Shown here: piece after piece, positions 12,401 to 22,347 of the stretch
Numbering within the stretch: position 1 is the stretch's first letter
How the letters are laid out: every line of letters starts with the position of its first letter
NCBI GenBank assembly: GCA_958450365.1
Contig: CAUEEP010000725.1
Location: 644,501-708,500, forward strand
DNA from: Mesorhabditis belari
Taxonomy: Eukaryota; Nematoda; Chromadorea; Rhabditida; Rhabditidae
DNA length: 64,000 bases
Reading direction: 5' to 3'
The notes under the pieces: model-generated
Database searches by the model: none
Seen by the model: only the letters and a program-made list of their open reading frames with translations
Told to the model about the DNA's origin: nothing
Translations under genes and position numbers: made by a program

Positions 12401-15400
12401 TGAAATAACATTAAAATGGCTTTCAAATGTTTTATGTCTAGATTTTTTTGGGAACGTGAAGTCGGATAGTCAAAAAGGGCGGCTCGATGATGCTAAGAGA
12501 TTTTAGAAAAAGAAACCTATCTTGGTATCAATAGATAAAAGCTAGAGCACAAAAAGTTAGGTATATAGACAAATTTTGAGAGAAATTGACTTAGCAAATT
12601 TCTTCGTAAAGATTTTGATAGATTTTTACCGAAAAAACACTTTTTTCACTCTCGAATTTACTTAAAATTAAACCGAAATTGACTTAAAAAGATGGGGAAT
12701 TGAACAATAAACACTTTTTATTTAGAACAAAGGTCAATTGGTTAATTGGTTCATAGGTTAATTGGTAAATTTGTTATTTTTTTTAAACGGAATTATGAAA
12801 AGGAACGAAAAGACTTTGGATATCTTTATAATCTAGATATCTAGATATCTTTATAATATCTAGATAATGGTTATAATCTAATTTAAATCATCTTTAGATT
12901 GATGCAAGCAGTTGCGGCAGTCGAGCAAAAGTTCTTGACACTCGAAAAGGAGAAGGTGAAAATGCAGAAACAAGTCGAAGAGCACAAGAAAGAGGTCGAG
13001 AAAGCGGAAAAGGTAGATTTTGAAATTTTTGAAAGCTAGAAAGCTTTTTGAAAGCTTAAAACAACGTAAATAACGTGACAAATTCCTTTATCTACAAATT
13101 TAGACCCTCACGAAACACCTCAGCGAACTCCGACAAGAAAAAGACATCAAAGACAAGCTAAATAATCAGCTAAAAGAGAAAAACAAAGAGATCAAGAAAT
13201 TCGAGAAACGAATCAAAGAGTTGACTGTGATGGCTGAAGAAAAGGATGAGTTGAGAGAACAAAAGGACAATATTCAAAAAGATCTCTCGGCTGAGAAGAA
13301 AAAGTATCAGGAATCGGAGAATCGCTTGAAGAAGGAAACAGCCGCGAAAGAGGAGCTGAGAAGACATCTGCAGAATGAGATCAATGGGAAAGATTCGGAG
13401 CACGCACGTTTGATGCAAGCACACGAGGAATTGAAGCAGCAGATGAAGAAGATGGAGACAGCGATGAATGCAGAGAAACAGAAAATGGGACAAGTGTTGC
13501 AGCAGACACAGGAAAGGGCAAAGAAAGCCGAATTGGTGACAATTGAGCTTGTGTACGAGCATGGAGTGAGGAAATTGGATCGAGGAAGAGAGGATGCCAC
13601 GATCAATATGAATAAGATGGATGAAGCGGCGACAAGGTGGGGTTTTGAAAGATATTACGTTGGAGTTTAAGTCTTTACAGTCTTTTTTCCAGGCATCTTT
13701 TAAAAAATAATGTCGCCACTAACAAAATTACTATTTGAACTATTAAAAAGTTTAATTGTTTCTCTGCAAAATGGCTTTTTTGGAAATTCTTGGAAATAGT
13801 TGTTTTAATGGATTTTCAAAGGCGCAAAGGCGAGCGCCCAAAACTACTTCGATGCCGAAGTCGCAATTTGGGCACATTCTTGAATACAAATCTATTTTAG
13901 TGCCAAAGTAAAAAAGATAGAGCTCATTTGATTACTTAATTCTGTAAAATTTGAAAACGATCCGTTCAGCGATTTTCTTTAAAACAGCAATTGAAAATTC
14001 TACACAAAACTGCCTTTTTGAATCGAGTTGAGGCGAGCTTTGAGCTTTGAGCTTTGAGCTTTCTCTCAAAAGCCATTTTGTAGAGAAATGATAGATCTTT
14101 TTAATAGTTTAGGATGCAATAAGTTTGGTAAAAGATACTTTTTCATGGAAACAAAAATTTTAAAAAAAATTGTAAAGACTTATGCACCAACCTAATATAT
14201 CGGTAATATTAGGGTTGTTCCAGAAAGCTAGATCAGTTTCAAAGCCAAAATGTCTGCCAGGGCAGGGCAAAACCAGTTCAGACACTATTTTGAACCATTT
14301 TCTGTCTTGAAGTCAAAAGTTGAAAGCCAAAGAAATCACGGCTTTGGAGCTTGGCTTTGGCTTGTTCTGAAATTTCTAAGAAAAACCCTGGTCAAGACAC
14401 CGTAAAGTTACAGGAATCTGTCTGATGATAGTAACCTAGCTACTAAAAGTATTCAACCGATAAGACTTGAATTACCTAATCTTAGCGCATTTCTAGTGAA
14501 AAGACTAATATTGTATATTAAAGCTTAATGAATTTGAAAATGAGCCAATTCCAGAGCTGGCTCCACCGCACAACAACAAACCTTCTTGGCGTCGCGGGAC
14601 GAATGGAAAGGAGTACTCGAAGAGATTCAACGGATGGTTGAAAAGGTTTGTATTTGATTTATACAATCGGTTAGGTTTCAAGGCTTGCAAAAACCTTTGT
14701 TATAGCTGCTTTGAATGTCAAGAAGCTAAAAAGGCACTAACTTCTGATTACAAAAGGGAACTTTTCAGGCAAGAGTCGAGTATTCGGCACAAGTGGACGC
14801 ACTGAAGAAGGGAAAACAATTGAGCGAGATGACCAAATTCTTGATTCCGAAGCCACCACCCGCTCCAAAGATCATCACCATTCCGTCAGCCACCCCAGCC
14901 GCCATTCCAACACAACAACAAGTTGTGCTGCCACCTGAACCACCAAAGGTATTCGTGAGTTTGATTCTTTTTCATAGATTATAAAAGGATCATAATTTAC
15001 TATGATCTATATCTATTAATTTTAGGCCTCACCTGGAGTGATCGGTTCTCGCACAAATTCCACTGCATCCCAGCTGCCTGCACCAATCGGCACAAATATC
15101 TCTCCAAAGAACAAAGCTCCCGGATCGCCGATTCAGAAACCGGTGGCCACCGTCGCTTCACAGCCACAAACCGCCAGTCCATGTAGACATCCAGGTAAGA
15201 TTTTAGTTTAAAGCAAGTTACTCGAGACTTTGTTGAATCTATCACGATACCTATAGTTACATTTGTTACCTCTAGGTCCAAACCTTCTAGCTTGAAGTAG
15301 CTTACATTGAAAGCACACACACTTTTGCCCACTTTTGATCTGATTTTAGATTCAAGTCTATAGCTGAATATCTTTATTTTTCAGGAGCTATTGGCTCTCG

Positions 15401-18238
15401 TGCTAACGGCAACGAAGCAACTCCGAGCACCGCTGCCGCACCGGGAACTGCATCAAATCTGAATATGGGTGGATCGTGGCACTGGAATGATTTCAGTTTA
15501 TCCGACAATTTGCTTGGAAATCGTGGTTTTGGGCCGCTCACAGACAATTTTTCGGCATCAGGTGAACTTTGAAATGAAAATCTGAAAATCGGAAAGAATG
15601 TTCTCGATTAAAGCTAGTTGCCAAAGCCATAGAGTTGATAAAAGATAGAACACTTATACTGTCGACTCTCGATACAACGATTTTGAGATTGTAAAGCACG
15701 CTCTTGTTTTCTGCGTAGCTGTCCAGCCAAACGCGATTGTTGGCCGTTCTGGGCAACTACGCACAAAATTTTGGGCACTTTTTAAAATCGTTAAATCGAA
15801 ATTTTTGATCCCGAGCGAATCGTTGAATCGAGAGTCGACTGTAGTTAGAATTAACTTTGCAAAACAGTTTACAAACCTTAAGTACTAGATAATGCTCATT
15901 GTTTACCATTAGAAAGTAAAACTGAACAGTTCGAAAGCCGCTACAAGTCAAGATATCAGTCTTTTCCAGCTACTAGTCCAATCTTATTTTTAAATTCCCC
16001 CAAATTTCAGCGTCCACCAGCACCAACCCTGCTCCCACCACCACAACGCATGCAACGACAACGAATGGATGGTCGGGTGATGGATGGAATCAGAAAACTC
16101 CAACCGCCGTACCCCCAACAGCAAATCACAACTATTTGGGTAGTTTGGGGACAGCCAGTCCGAGTTATGCGGTTTGGGAGAATCCCGGTCCTCGCGCCCA
16201 ACAACCACCCCAACAAGCGAACATTCCACAACCACCACAGTCTCAGCCACCGCCACACACTGCCGCTCCCGGAGCCCCGATTCAGCAGAACCAGGTTTGT
16301 ACTGTCATAAAACTGTAGATATTTTTATAGTAAAACCTTTAGTATACTGTATTCAGTCATTAAGCTACAGTACTCTGGAGCAAGTACTGAGCATTTTTAG
16401 TTTATCTTTCAAGATACTGTAGAACTTAGAATATAGTAGAGTGTGTTTTCTAGAAGATGCCCAAGCTACTGTAATCTTTGCTTCAGGTTTTCTTTGAATT
16501 TCGCTTAATTTTGAACTTATTTGATGAGGAATCAAACTGTGAATTGAATGGGATCAAAAGTAGAATGCTCGGTTACGGTTACGGTAGCTGAAGGAAAGGT
16601 TACGGTAGCTTTTGGTCAGCTTTAGAAAACGGATAAGTCTAAAGGATTTCTATTCTATCAATAAAAGATACTTTTAAATCTTTTCCTTTACAATTTTCTT
16701 CATTTTCAGAGAATCACACAGAAATACGGTGGCGAAGAAGCGTTTAAACATCAAACGATCCTCGAGCAAGTCAGCGAGATCTTTCGCCACGTCGAAAAGA
16801 AGAAATTGGTGAACTTGTCGAACGAGTACTGCTATCAGAACCAAACGAACTTCCAACACGAACCAATTCCGATTGCTGTGAAGATCCTGGAGAAGTACAT
16901 CACACAAAAGGTTTGGATTGCTTGGAGTTCTAGGTTTTTTTTTTTTTGATTCAAAACAACCAATTTTCCAGCTGAACAACGAGACGAACGATGCGTCGAA
17001 TCGTCGTGTGATGGGCACTCCGATTCAACCGCCACCCGGTGTCACCCCGAGCTACATGAACATGGGTCCATTATCCGGTTTAGACATGCCCATCAGACAA
17101 ACACCTAATCAAATGGTTGGTTCTTGATCTTTAACCGAATCACAGTGGTATCGATTATTAATTAGCTAAATCATATAGAGAAATCTATAGATTAATGTTG
17201 ATATCTATTAGTAATTTAGCTAGACTTCTAACTAGAAGAGCTACTTCTAAAACCTTTAAATACAATGGTTCTTTTATAACTGGGCAGGAGCCAGATTCCA
17301 TCCTGAAACTAGGACCCGATCAAGCAAAAAGCATAAAGCACCCTTTTCTGGGTTTAGCCATGGGTTTGTTAGCTTTAAAATGCTAGCTTAGAAAGTTAGA
17401 TATTTTCAATACTAGACTGGCTTAGCTGACACATTAGACCTGTTTATTTGCCGGTCTGATTGTCAATAGGTGTACAACGAAAGATTTGGCCACTTCAACG
17501 ACAACTTTTTTAGGATTTCTTGCTTCTACGAAGGTAGAAGCTTTTCAAGCTTAATCTTTTGGTCTAAAAGTGCCTGAAAAGGTAGTCATTGAAGTGGTCA
17601 AATCTCGTTTTCCCGTCGCACACCTATTCACAACCAGACTGAAAATGAACAGCTATATTTAGCCAGTCAGAATCCGGGCCAAGTATCTGGGTTAGCCCAG
17701 GAAGCCCAGGAAGGGTTAGCTGGGTTGCAGGAAGACTTGTGAAAGTTGGTTCAACGGAAGCTAGACATCGATCTTGCTGGCTTGTGTTTGAATTCTGCTT
17801 GGTTACGGCAAAATAATATAAACTAATATAGCTAATATAGTCTACCGTATAGCTGTTGTTGTGCTGGAGTTAACTGACTGACTGATTGGGTCTGATAGTT
17901 GAGATTGGGTCGAATAGTTGAGATTGGGTCGAATAGTTGAGATTGGGTCTGATAGTTGAGATTGAGCCTCTAAAAGTATGAAGTTGTATAAGTTTGATGT
18001 GCAGAGCGACAAAATACAAGAACAAATCGAACAAATCGAACAAAATAAGACCAAATAGAGCACCAGAAAAACTTGGTATTATGTAGGATCGGTGAAGTTG
18101 TTAGTGTTGTCAAATAGAAAACAGAAAAAGAATTTCCAGATGGGCACGTACAACACGATGATGGACAACTCGCTTCTCAACGGCGATGCCACTCGCTCGG
18201 TGATCGGCGCCGACAAGTGGAGTCTTCAAAATCTCTAG
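446..18238 (+). CDS. Large coiled-coil, P/Q-rich protein, 3' part of a 23-exon gene (5' end outside window)
   Basis: Exons: 446-542, 4375-4511, 5492-5701, 5855-6154, 7524-7808, 7897-8076, 8293-8370, 8897-8962, 9491-9604, 10415-10483, 10605-10714, 11608-11718, 12034-12141, 12898-13012, 13104-13636, 14555-14645, 14769-14954, 15026-15194, 15385-15561, 16011-16294, 16710-16910, 16972-17115, 18140-18238 (stop TAG). All have GT/AG borders and join without a frame break (3864 nt). The first visible exon follows an acceptor, so the gene starts upstream. Residues about 1-250 are charged and globular-looking. Exon 5 has an acidic Ser-rich run and a Cys-x5-Cys-x2-Cys cluster. Residues about 600-870 are Glu/Lys/Gln-rich heptad-like coiled coil, mainly exon 15. 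Residues about 890-1140 are P/Q/T/S-rich and probably disordered. A short basic block and a Met/Asn-rich tail follow. I do not recognise the family. No enzyme motif, RING finger or membrane segment is visible, so an adaptor or scaffold is only a guess. Confidence 0.85.
1600..1940. repeat. Inverted repeat with a tRNA 3'-half-like core
   Basis: The segment at 1615-1645 recurs inverted at 1876-1910 (core TAGAGCNCTGAAAG). The right arm contains, on the minus strand, a B-box-like GGGTTCGACCCC. No A box is present. It is probably a small foldback carrying tRNA-derived DNA. Confidence 0.4.
2036..2172. repeat. Short tandem repeat, TTTAGCC/TTTAGAC type
   Basis: About 18 imperfect 7-bp units alternate between TTTAGCC and TTTAGAC. 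It is intronic and non-coding. Confidence 0.8.
2906..3121 (+). mobile_element. 216-bp mariner MITE retaining the transposase C-terminus
   Basis: Termini TTAGGTTGTCCAATAAGTAA and its inverse end at 3121, flanked by TA on both sides. The plus strand from about 2960 to the stop at 3047-3049 matches a mariner C-terminus: a Phe-Tyr-Tyr-Asp-Gly segment, Arg-Trp-Arg-Asn-Val, then Cys-Gly-Glu-Tyr. It stops just before the right TIR. It is an internal-deletion derivative inserted in the outer element. Confidence 0.8.
3124..3634 (-). mobile_element. 511-bp mariner with N-terminal helix-turn-helix fused to C-terminus
   Basis: Termini TTGGGTTGATGCATAATTAT and its inverse, with TA on both sides. It shares the left TA (3122-3123) with the neighbouring MITE. 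On the minus strand, from 3529, there is a mariner-like start with the helix motif LRHIMLYHFEKGWSAAES. About 30 codons later, in another frame, follows a mariner C-terminus (PTDYH, SLKNW, ARGIDRLPSKW, GGEY) ending at 3216. Roughly 230 central residues, with the first two catalytic Asp, are gone. It cannot be active. Confidence 0.8.
4890..5460. repeat. Multi-arm inverted repeat in intron 2
   Basis: A segment with CCCCGCCCCTTTT, then CTAACTTTGAGCTCAAATTT and a TTGGTGTT core, occurs about five times in alternating orientation. It can fold into several hairpins. It ends about 30 bp before the exon-3 acceptor. No ORF is seen; probably a compound foldback/MITE. Confidence 0.6.
6468..7020. mobile_element. 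553-bp MITE with TAACGAAAACATCTG ends
   Basis: TAACGAAAACATCTG at 6468 is mirrored by CAGATGTTTTCGTTA at 7006-7020. Inside, a block with GATACCAAAATTAACT and CGCGTCGAATGA occurs three times in alternating orientation, so the interior is itself palindromic. No coding capacity. It lies in intron 4 of the large gene. Confidence 0.7.
7316..7465. repeat. 30-bp tandem repeat, 5 copies
   Basis: The unit is about ACCTTCATTACCGTAGTCTG plus ten bases, in near-perfect copies just before exon 5. The core TTACCGTAG recurs widely in the introns here. Confidence 0.85.
8415..8590. repeat. Hairpin repeat in intron 7
   Basis: TTCAAGAAAATACGCACC near 8425 recurs inverted (GGTGCGTATTTTCTTGAA) near 8557. The 115-bp spacer is non-coding. 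Confidence 0.55.
9000..9260. repeat. Hairpin-forming repeats in intron 8
   Basis: The motif CTTCTGGCACRCTTAG and its inverse, with AAACACA flanks, recur about four times between 9045 and 9245. ORFs here on both strands only reflect the repeats. Confidence 0.45.
10137..10358. repeat. 41-bp tandem repeat (GATCTAATACGGTT family)
   Basis: About five copies of GATCTAATACGGTTCTAATA followed by CGGTTCCAATACGG and a T run. Related pieces occur at 44513-44575 and 53620-53705, so the sequence is dispersed. Confidence 0.85.
10497..10557. repeat. 20-bp tandem repeat, 3 copies
   Basis: Unit AAGTATAACTGTAAGTATTT, in the short intron between exons 10 and 11. Confidence 0.8.
10929..11014. repeat. 13-bp tandem repeat, about 7 copies
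   Basis: Unit CTACAGCTAAAAA with one-base length changes, inside intron 11. Confidence 0.85.
11806..11888. repeat. AAAGC-type simple repeat
   Basis: Interrupted CAAAGCAAAA units in intron 12. Confidence 0.7.
12288..12826. mobile_element. Degenerate copy of the 520-bp mariner-type MITE
   Basis: Left AGTCTTTTCGTTCCTTTTCG and right AGGAACGAAAAGACTTT are inverted. The interior matches the elements at 35906-36425 and 58473-58993 (TAGTCAAAAAGGGC, CTCGATGATGC, CAATAGATAAAA blocks). The outermost ten bases are mutated. It sits in intron 13 of the large gene. Confidence 0.65.
13104..13636 (+). other. Main coiled-coil exon of the large gene (exon 15)
   Basis: This 533-nt exon is the longest of the gene. 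It enters in phase 0 and leaves in phase 2 at a GTGGGG donor. About 178 residues are almost all Glu, Lys, Gln, Leu, Met and Ala with regular hydrophobic spacing, as in a long dimeric coiled coil. The flanking exons 14 and 16 continue the pattern, giving a rod of roughly 250 residues. Confidence 0.8.
14173..14199. mobile_element. Solo right end of a mariner-type MITE
   Basis: GACTTATGCACCAACCTAAT matches the terminal repeat of the local 520-bp family. No matching left end is seen in intron 15. Confidence 0.4.
15659..15841. mobile_element. 183-bp pogo/Tigger-like MITE
   Basis: CTGTCGACTCTCGATACAAC at the left and its inverse ending GTCGACTG at the right, flanked by TA at 15657-15658 and 15842-15843. 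CAGTCGACTCTCG-type ends resemble pogo/Tigger terminal repeats. No transposase. It lies in intron 19. Confidence 0.65.
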
Positions 18239-18995
18239 AAAATTCGTCAAGATCAAGAATGACAAGAATTACAAGAATTTCCCCCAAAAATCCTTGCTTT
18301 GCTTAGCTTAAAAACTAACATCTAACATCTAACATCTAAAGAAGAAAGAAAATCCGAAGAAAATCGCACCGCCAGGCGTTTTTTCTTTTTTTGGGATTCC
18401 CAGAATTTTTTTTTCCTCTAAAAATGTCCGAAGTCCGTCGATTTTTGTCAAAAAATTTTAGTGCTAGTGTCTGAGTTTTTTTTTTTAAATTCAATGCAAA
18501 TCGAATTTATCCCATTCGAATTTGGAATTCAATGCAAATTTTGGATACAAATTTGTTGGTTAAATGCTAATTTCGCGTGTTCCTCCCCCCGGGCCCTTTT
18601 TTTTTATAGATTCTTTTGTTTCGATAATTATTCACAATTTTTTTTTATCCCGTTTTTCTTGAAAACGTTTGTGTGTTGTTTTCTTGTGTACAAAAGATAA
18701 CACGCGAAGTTTTTTTTTTGTTTTTCCATTTTACACACATTTTTTGAATCTTTTGAATCTTTTGACTCTTTTGACTGACTTTTTTCTCTCTCTTTTTTCA
18801 TTTATTCATTCATTTTTCCCCTCCCTTTCCATCACACACACATCTTGAAAATATTTCTACTATATTATTTTTCTTTTTCTTTTTTTTTTTCGTCGTCGCT
18901 GATATTTTATATTTTATATTTACTTCTTTTTCTTTTCTACTATACCTACTAGCGTTCGAGGAACACTTTTTATTAATAAAGTGATTGTTGTGCGT
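18239..18995 (+). promoter_or_regulatory. 3' UTR and poly(A) signal of the large gene
   Basis: After the stop codon the sequence becomes T-rich and non-coding. A canonical AATAAA lies at 18975-18980, so cleavage would fall near 18990-19000. The UTR would be about 750 nt. The end is inferred from the hexamer only. Confidence 0.5.
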
Positions 18996-19161
18996 TAAAG
19001 GAAAGCGCTTAAAATACAGGAAAAATAAAATTATCTTATTCAAAAGGAACTCGAAAATGTGTAGACATACAAAAGAAAGTAGAAAAATGAGAAAAATGAA
19101 AAATTCAAGAAAGAAAGAAAAGGAAACTACAATGAGAAACTACAATTTTATGAGAATAGGT

Positions 19162-19268
19162 ACAAGAGCGCTTAGGCAAAAGATACTAGGCAAAAGATCC
19201 TAAGCAAAAGATACTAGGCAAAAGATACTAGGCAAAAGATACTAAGCAAAAGATACTAGGCAAAAGAT
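19162..19268. repeat. 14-bp tandem repeat, about 6 copies
   Basis: Unit AGGCAAAAGATACT downstream of the large gene's poly(A) signal. Confidence 0.8.
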
Positions 19269-19342
19269 TTGATTTCATTTACAGCGTTCTTAAAACGAGG
19301 GAAAGATGCTAGGATTTCCGAGTTTAAAAGTAAATTATTTAA

Positions 19343-20216
19343 CCCATTCGAAACTTCTGCAGCGAATAATCGCTGCAGCAAAAACTCAGGAACGGACCGC
19401 TGCAGCACTAATTGAACTATTTTCATTCAATTAATTGCTTTTTTTTTGCTGTTTTTCAGCATTACATGTATATTCCAATTGTAGCAGATCTACAAATTAC
19501 GTGGGCAAAAAAGATGTTTCATATTTACCCGGAATCAATGCAGTCTCTGGTTTTGCATTGAAATGTTCCATAATAGCTCTAATCTTATAAAGCCGGATCC
19601 AGTTCTGGATCCGGCAGCCTCTGGATCTCCTGCAGCCAGGTGGCCGACTGGTTAGGAATCTTCTCTCCTAATCGGAAGACAGGGTTCCCCGTGGCGAAAG
19701 GTGTGTCCCTTTCCCAGTTGGGTTTCTAACACATTGAGGGGAGGCCTCCGTTGTGTGCCCTATCATGTGAGCTTTAGGATCCAGTTCATTATCACAAAAA
19801 CGCAGATTTCGAAGAATAGATTCAAATTTTGCTCTTGACCTAATGTGGGACATGTGGGAAAATCCTCCTAATCCAGGCCTGCTACTCCAGTAGTCACGAA
19901 TCCTCGGTAATTTGACGATTCCCATTTGAAGCCAGGAAGAGCTTGAAAGATTTTGCATCGAAATCCTGCCAGTTTGTTTTCCTTTTTCCATGTTTATTAG
20001 ATTCGCCTACTAAAATATTGTCGTCGATAAAATAAGAACAATAATCGATAGGATCTTGAAAAGTACTGAAGTCAAATCCAAATCGTTCTTCATCATGGTG
20101 TAGGAGACTCTTAAAATCTTTCCAACCATAAATAAACTGCTTCGGAGTCAAAAATGTCAAAAAATGCGCTTGGTCCGTAGACGAAAAAAAAAAAAAACGC
20201 TGCGGTTTCGAAAGGG
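19343..20216 (-). mobile_element. Decayed piggyBac-like element with TTAA target duplications
   Basis: Ends are CCCATTCGAAACTTCTGCAG at the left and the inverse CGCTGCGGTTTCGAAAGGG at the right. TTAA abuts both sides (19339-19342 and 20217-20220). On the minus strand a transposase remnant runs from about 20190 to 19915 (PIDYCSYFIDDNIL, then KTNWQDFDAKSFKLFL). It continues after a frameshift to about 19750 (GIVKLPRIRDYWSS, then FESILRNLRFCDNELD). This order matches the N-terminal half of a piggyBac (DDE_Tnp_1_7) transposase. The catalytic half is missing. Confidence 0.8.
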
Positions 20217-20574
20217 TTAAAAACTTAGAAAGACGATTTGAGCAAAAATACAAGACAGTGTTGCACGAGGAGTTGGATCTTGAGAATTTCATAGAAAGCC
20301 CCATTTCTGCTTCGTCTTTGAGCGAGTTTCAGTAAATTCAATAGACTCTGAGCTTGCGAGTGTATTAACTGATAGGCTAAGGTCTAGTCTAGAAGTCTAG
20401 AAGAAGACGGCGGTGTTGCAAAGATTTGCGATCGAAAATTTTTAGCCTATCAAAATACGAATATTTCAAGCACTTAAAAGTCAAAGCATACAATTTTGAG
20501 AAAAGTCAACTTCTCACCGATGTAGCGAAAAAAGAAGAGGGAAGACGGAGTAAAGGAGCTTCAGCAGCATTGTA

Positions 20575-20680
20575 GTACTTATGGAGCCCAAGCTATCGAC
20601 TATTCGGCGACTTTTCAAGGTCAAAACTAGAGCCAAAACTATTTTTAACCACTAAATATGCATTCTTTGACTTAAATTGA
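20575..20680. repeat. Dispersed repeat, inverted copy at 25215-25320
   Basis: GGAGCCCAAGCTATCGACTA through CTCTAGTTTTGACC-type sequence here recurs inverted near 25215-25320, and partly near 25000 and 27265. Confidence 0.6.
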
Positions 20681-20699
20681 CTGGTAGAGGCAAAAGAAA

Positions 20700-21012
20700 T
20701 CGAAAAATATTGTTTTTATTTTGCGCTACGTTTAACTGTTTAACTTCAAAATTGGAAATTCCGCTGCCGAATCGCATCGTTCTCTCTGTGCTGCTTTCGG
20801 AGATGGCAGTTTGTCTCTCAGGCAGTGTCAGACTTGGTTTCAATGGCTCCGAGAGGGGGACGAGGCTTTGGAAGATTACGAGCACGGTTCAAGGCCAGAA
20901 GTCGTGAACGAAGCCAAGCTGAGGGACGTTATACAGGCCGATCCATGCCAATCTGCTCGAAATCTTGCGAAAATATTCCATTGTGATCATGTCACCATCG
21001 AATGCCATCTTT
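20700..21012 (+). pseudogene. Mariner transposase N-terminal fragment
   Basis: In the frame of codon 20760 the translation reads SAAESHRSLCAAFGDG and LRQCQTWFQWLREGDEALED. It then gives ARNLAKIFHCDHVTI, ending in unrelated sequence near 21012. This is the two-helix-turn-helix DNA-binding region of a mariner transposase. A stop lies upstream and no catalytic domain follows. TIRs were not found. Confidence 0.75.
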
Positions 21013-21089
21013 TTTTTTGGAATTTACCGTCAAATTGGCAGTTTCTTTTGCACCACCCTCATATGTAACGGTAATTTTGGCTCACTCTG

Positions 21090-21950
21090 TAGTAAATATG
21101 CCATCAACAATGTTACGGTAACTCGTGTACAATCAAAAGTTTAGAAATAACTGAAAGATAGAAATAGAAAGATCTCCAAAAGCAATCTCCAAACGAGATT
21201 AGCGGTGGATTACGGTATTTTGAGTTGGATTGACTATTAGAGTTGATAATAAGCCGTTTTACCATAGTTTTACCATTTTACCATTTATAACTATAAAGCT
21301 AGCATGCAAAAGCTACCGTAACTTGTATAGATTTGGTCTTTATCGATCTGAGTTACGGGAATATTACGTAATATAATATTACGGCAATATGGGCTACGGT
21401 GGGCGCGGGTTACGCTAAGCGGATGGCGTTTTAAAGCCAATCTCATTTGGAGTTTACTTGTTTGTTTGTTTAGCAGTTTCCGGCAGTTTCCGGCAACTCA
21501 TGCCAACACACCTCCGCGATGCCCAAGTCGCGATTATCGAAACCAAAAGTGAATTTAAATCAAATTTTAGTGCATTAGACATCTAGATTTTCGCCTTTAT
21601 TGCAAAGTAATCTTTTATTTATAATTATTATTTTAAAGAATTCAAATACATTCATTCAAATACAAGCATTCAAATACAGAAACCCGTCAAAATGAGTGTT
21701 TTTTCAATCATAAAACATTCAATGATACAACTGAAGAGAAATGAACCAAATATACATTTAAATTCGATCGAAATTATTAAGTTGAGGAAAAAGTAATGTC
21801 AGTTTTGATTTCCCATTGTTGGCTAGTTGGTTTTCCAGTTCTTTGCTTATGCGATTTGTTTTCAAATTGATATCACGTTATTTATAAGCTATTTTAATAA
21901 GATTTATGACTCAAAAAACGTCAGGTTATTTTTCTAAAATCAAACTGGGT
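21090..21950. other. Non-coding spacer
   Basis: AT-rich DNA with scattered TTACCGTA/TTACGGTA motifs. A mariner left-end-like segment (TTGAGGAAAAAGTAATGT) is at 21781-21835. No exon or RNA gene recognised. Confidence 0.4.
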
Positions 21951-21954
21951 ACTA

Positions 21955-22145
21955 GAGCTTCAGCTTTTGGCTTCAGGGTCAGCTTTTGGCTTCAGGGTCA
22001 GCTTTTGGATTCAGGGTCAGCTTTTGGCTTCAGGGTCAGCTTTTGGCTTCAGGGTCAGCTTTTGGCTTCAGGGCCAGCTTTTGGCTTCAGGGTCAGCTTT
22101 TGGATTCAGGGTCAGCTTTTGGCTTCAGGGTCAGCTTTTGTCGGA
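21955..22145. repeat. 19-bp minisatellite, about 10 copies
   Basis: Unit CAGCTTTTGGCTTCAGGGT with few substitutions. All three plus frames are open through it because the units carry no stop, so these reading frames are not taken as genes. Confidence 0.9.
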
Positions 22146-22347
22146 TCGGGTCGGGTCGGGACAACCTTTGACCTGAGCTGATCCGATCCGATTCGATCCG
22201 ACCCGATTTCCCATGTCTACTAGATACTTCTGCATCTTTCCCCGTCAACCAAATAGCATAAATGTAAATTTTCCCCGCTACTAGTTTAGAAAAATCATTT
22301 GGACTATTTTCTTCCTCTTTTTACTATGTTTATATTGATTGATTCTA

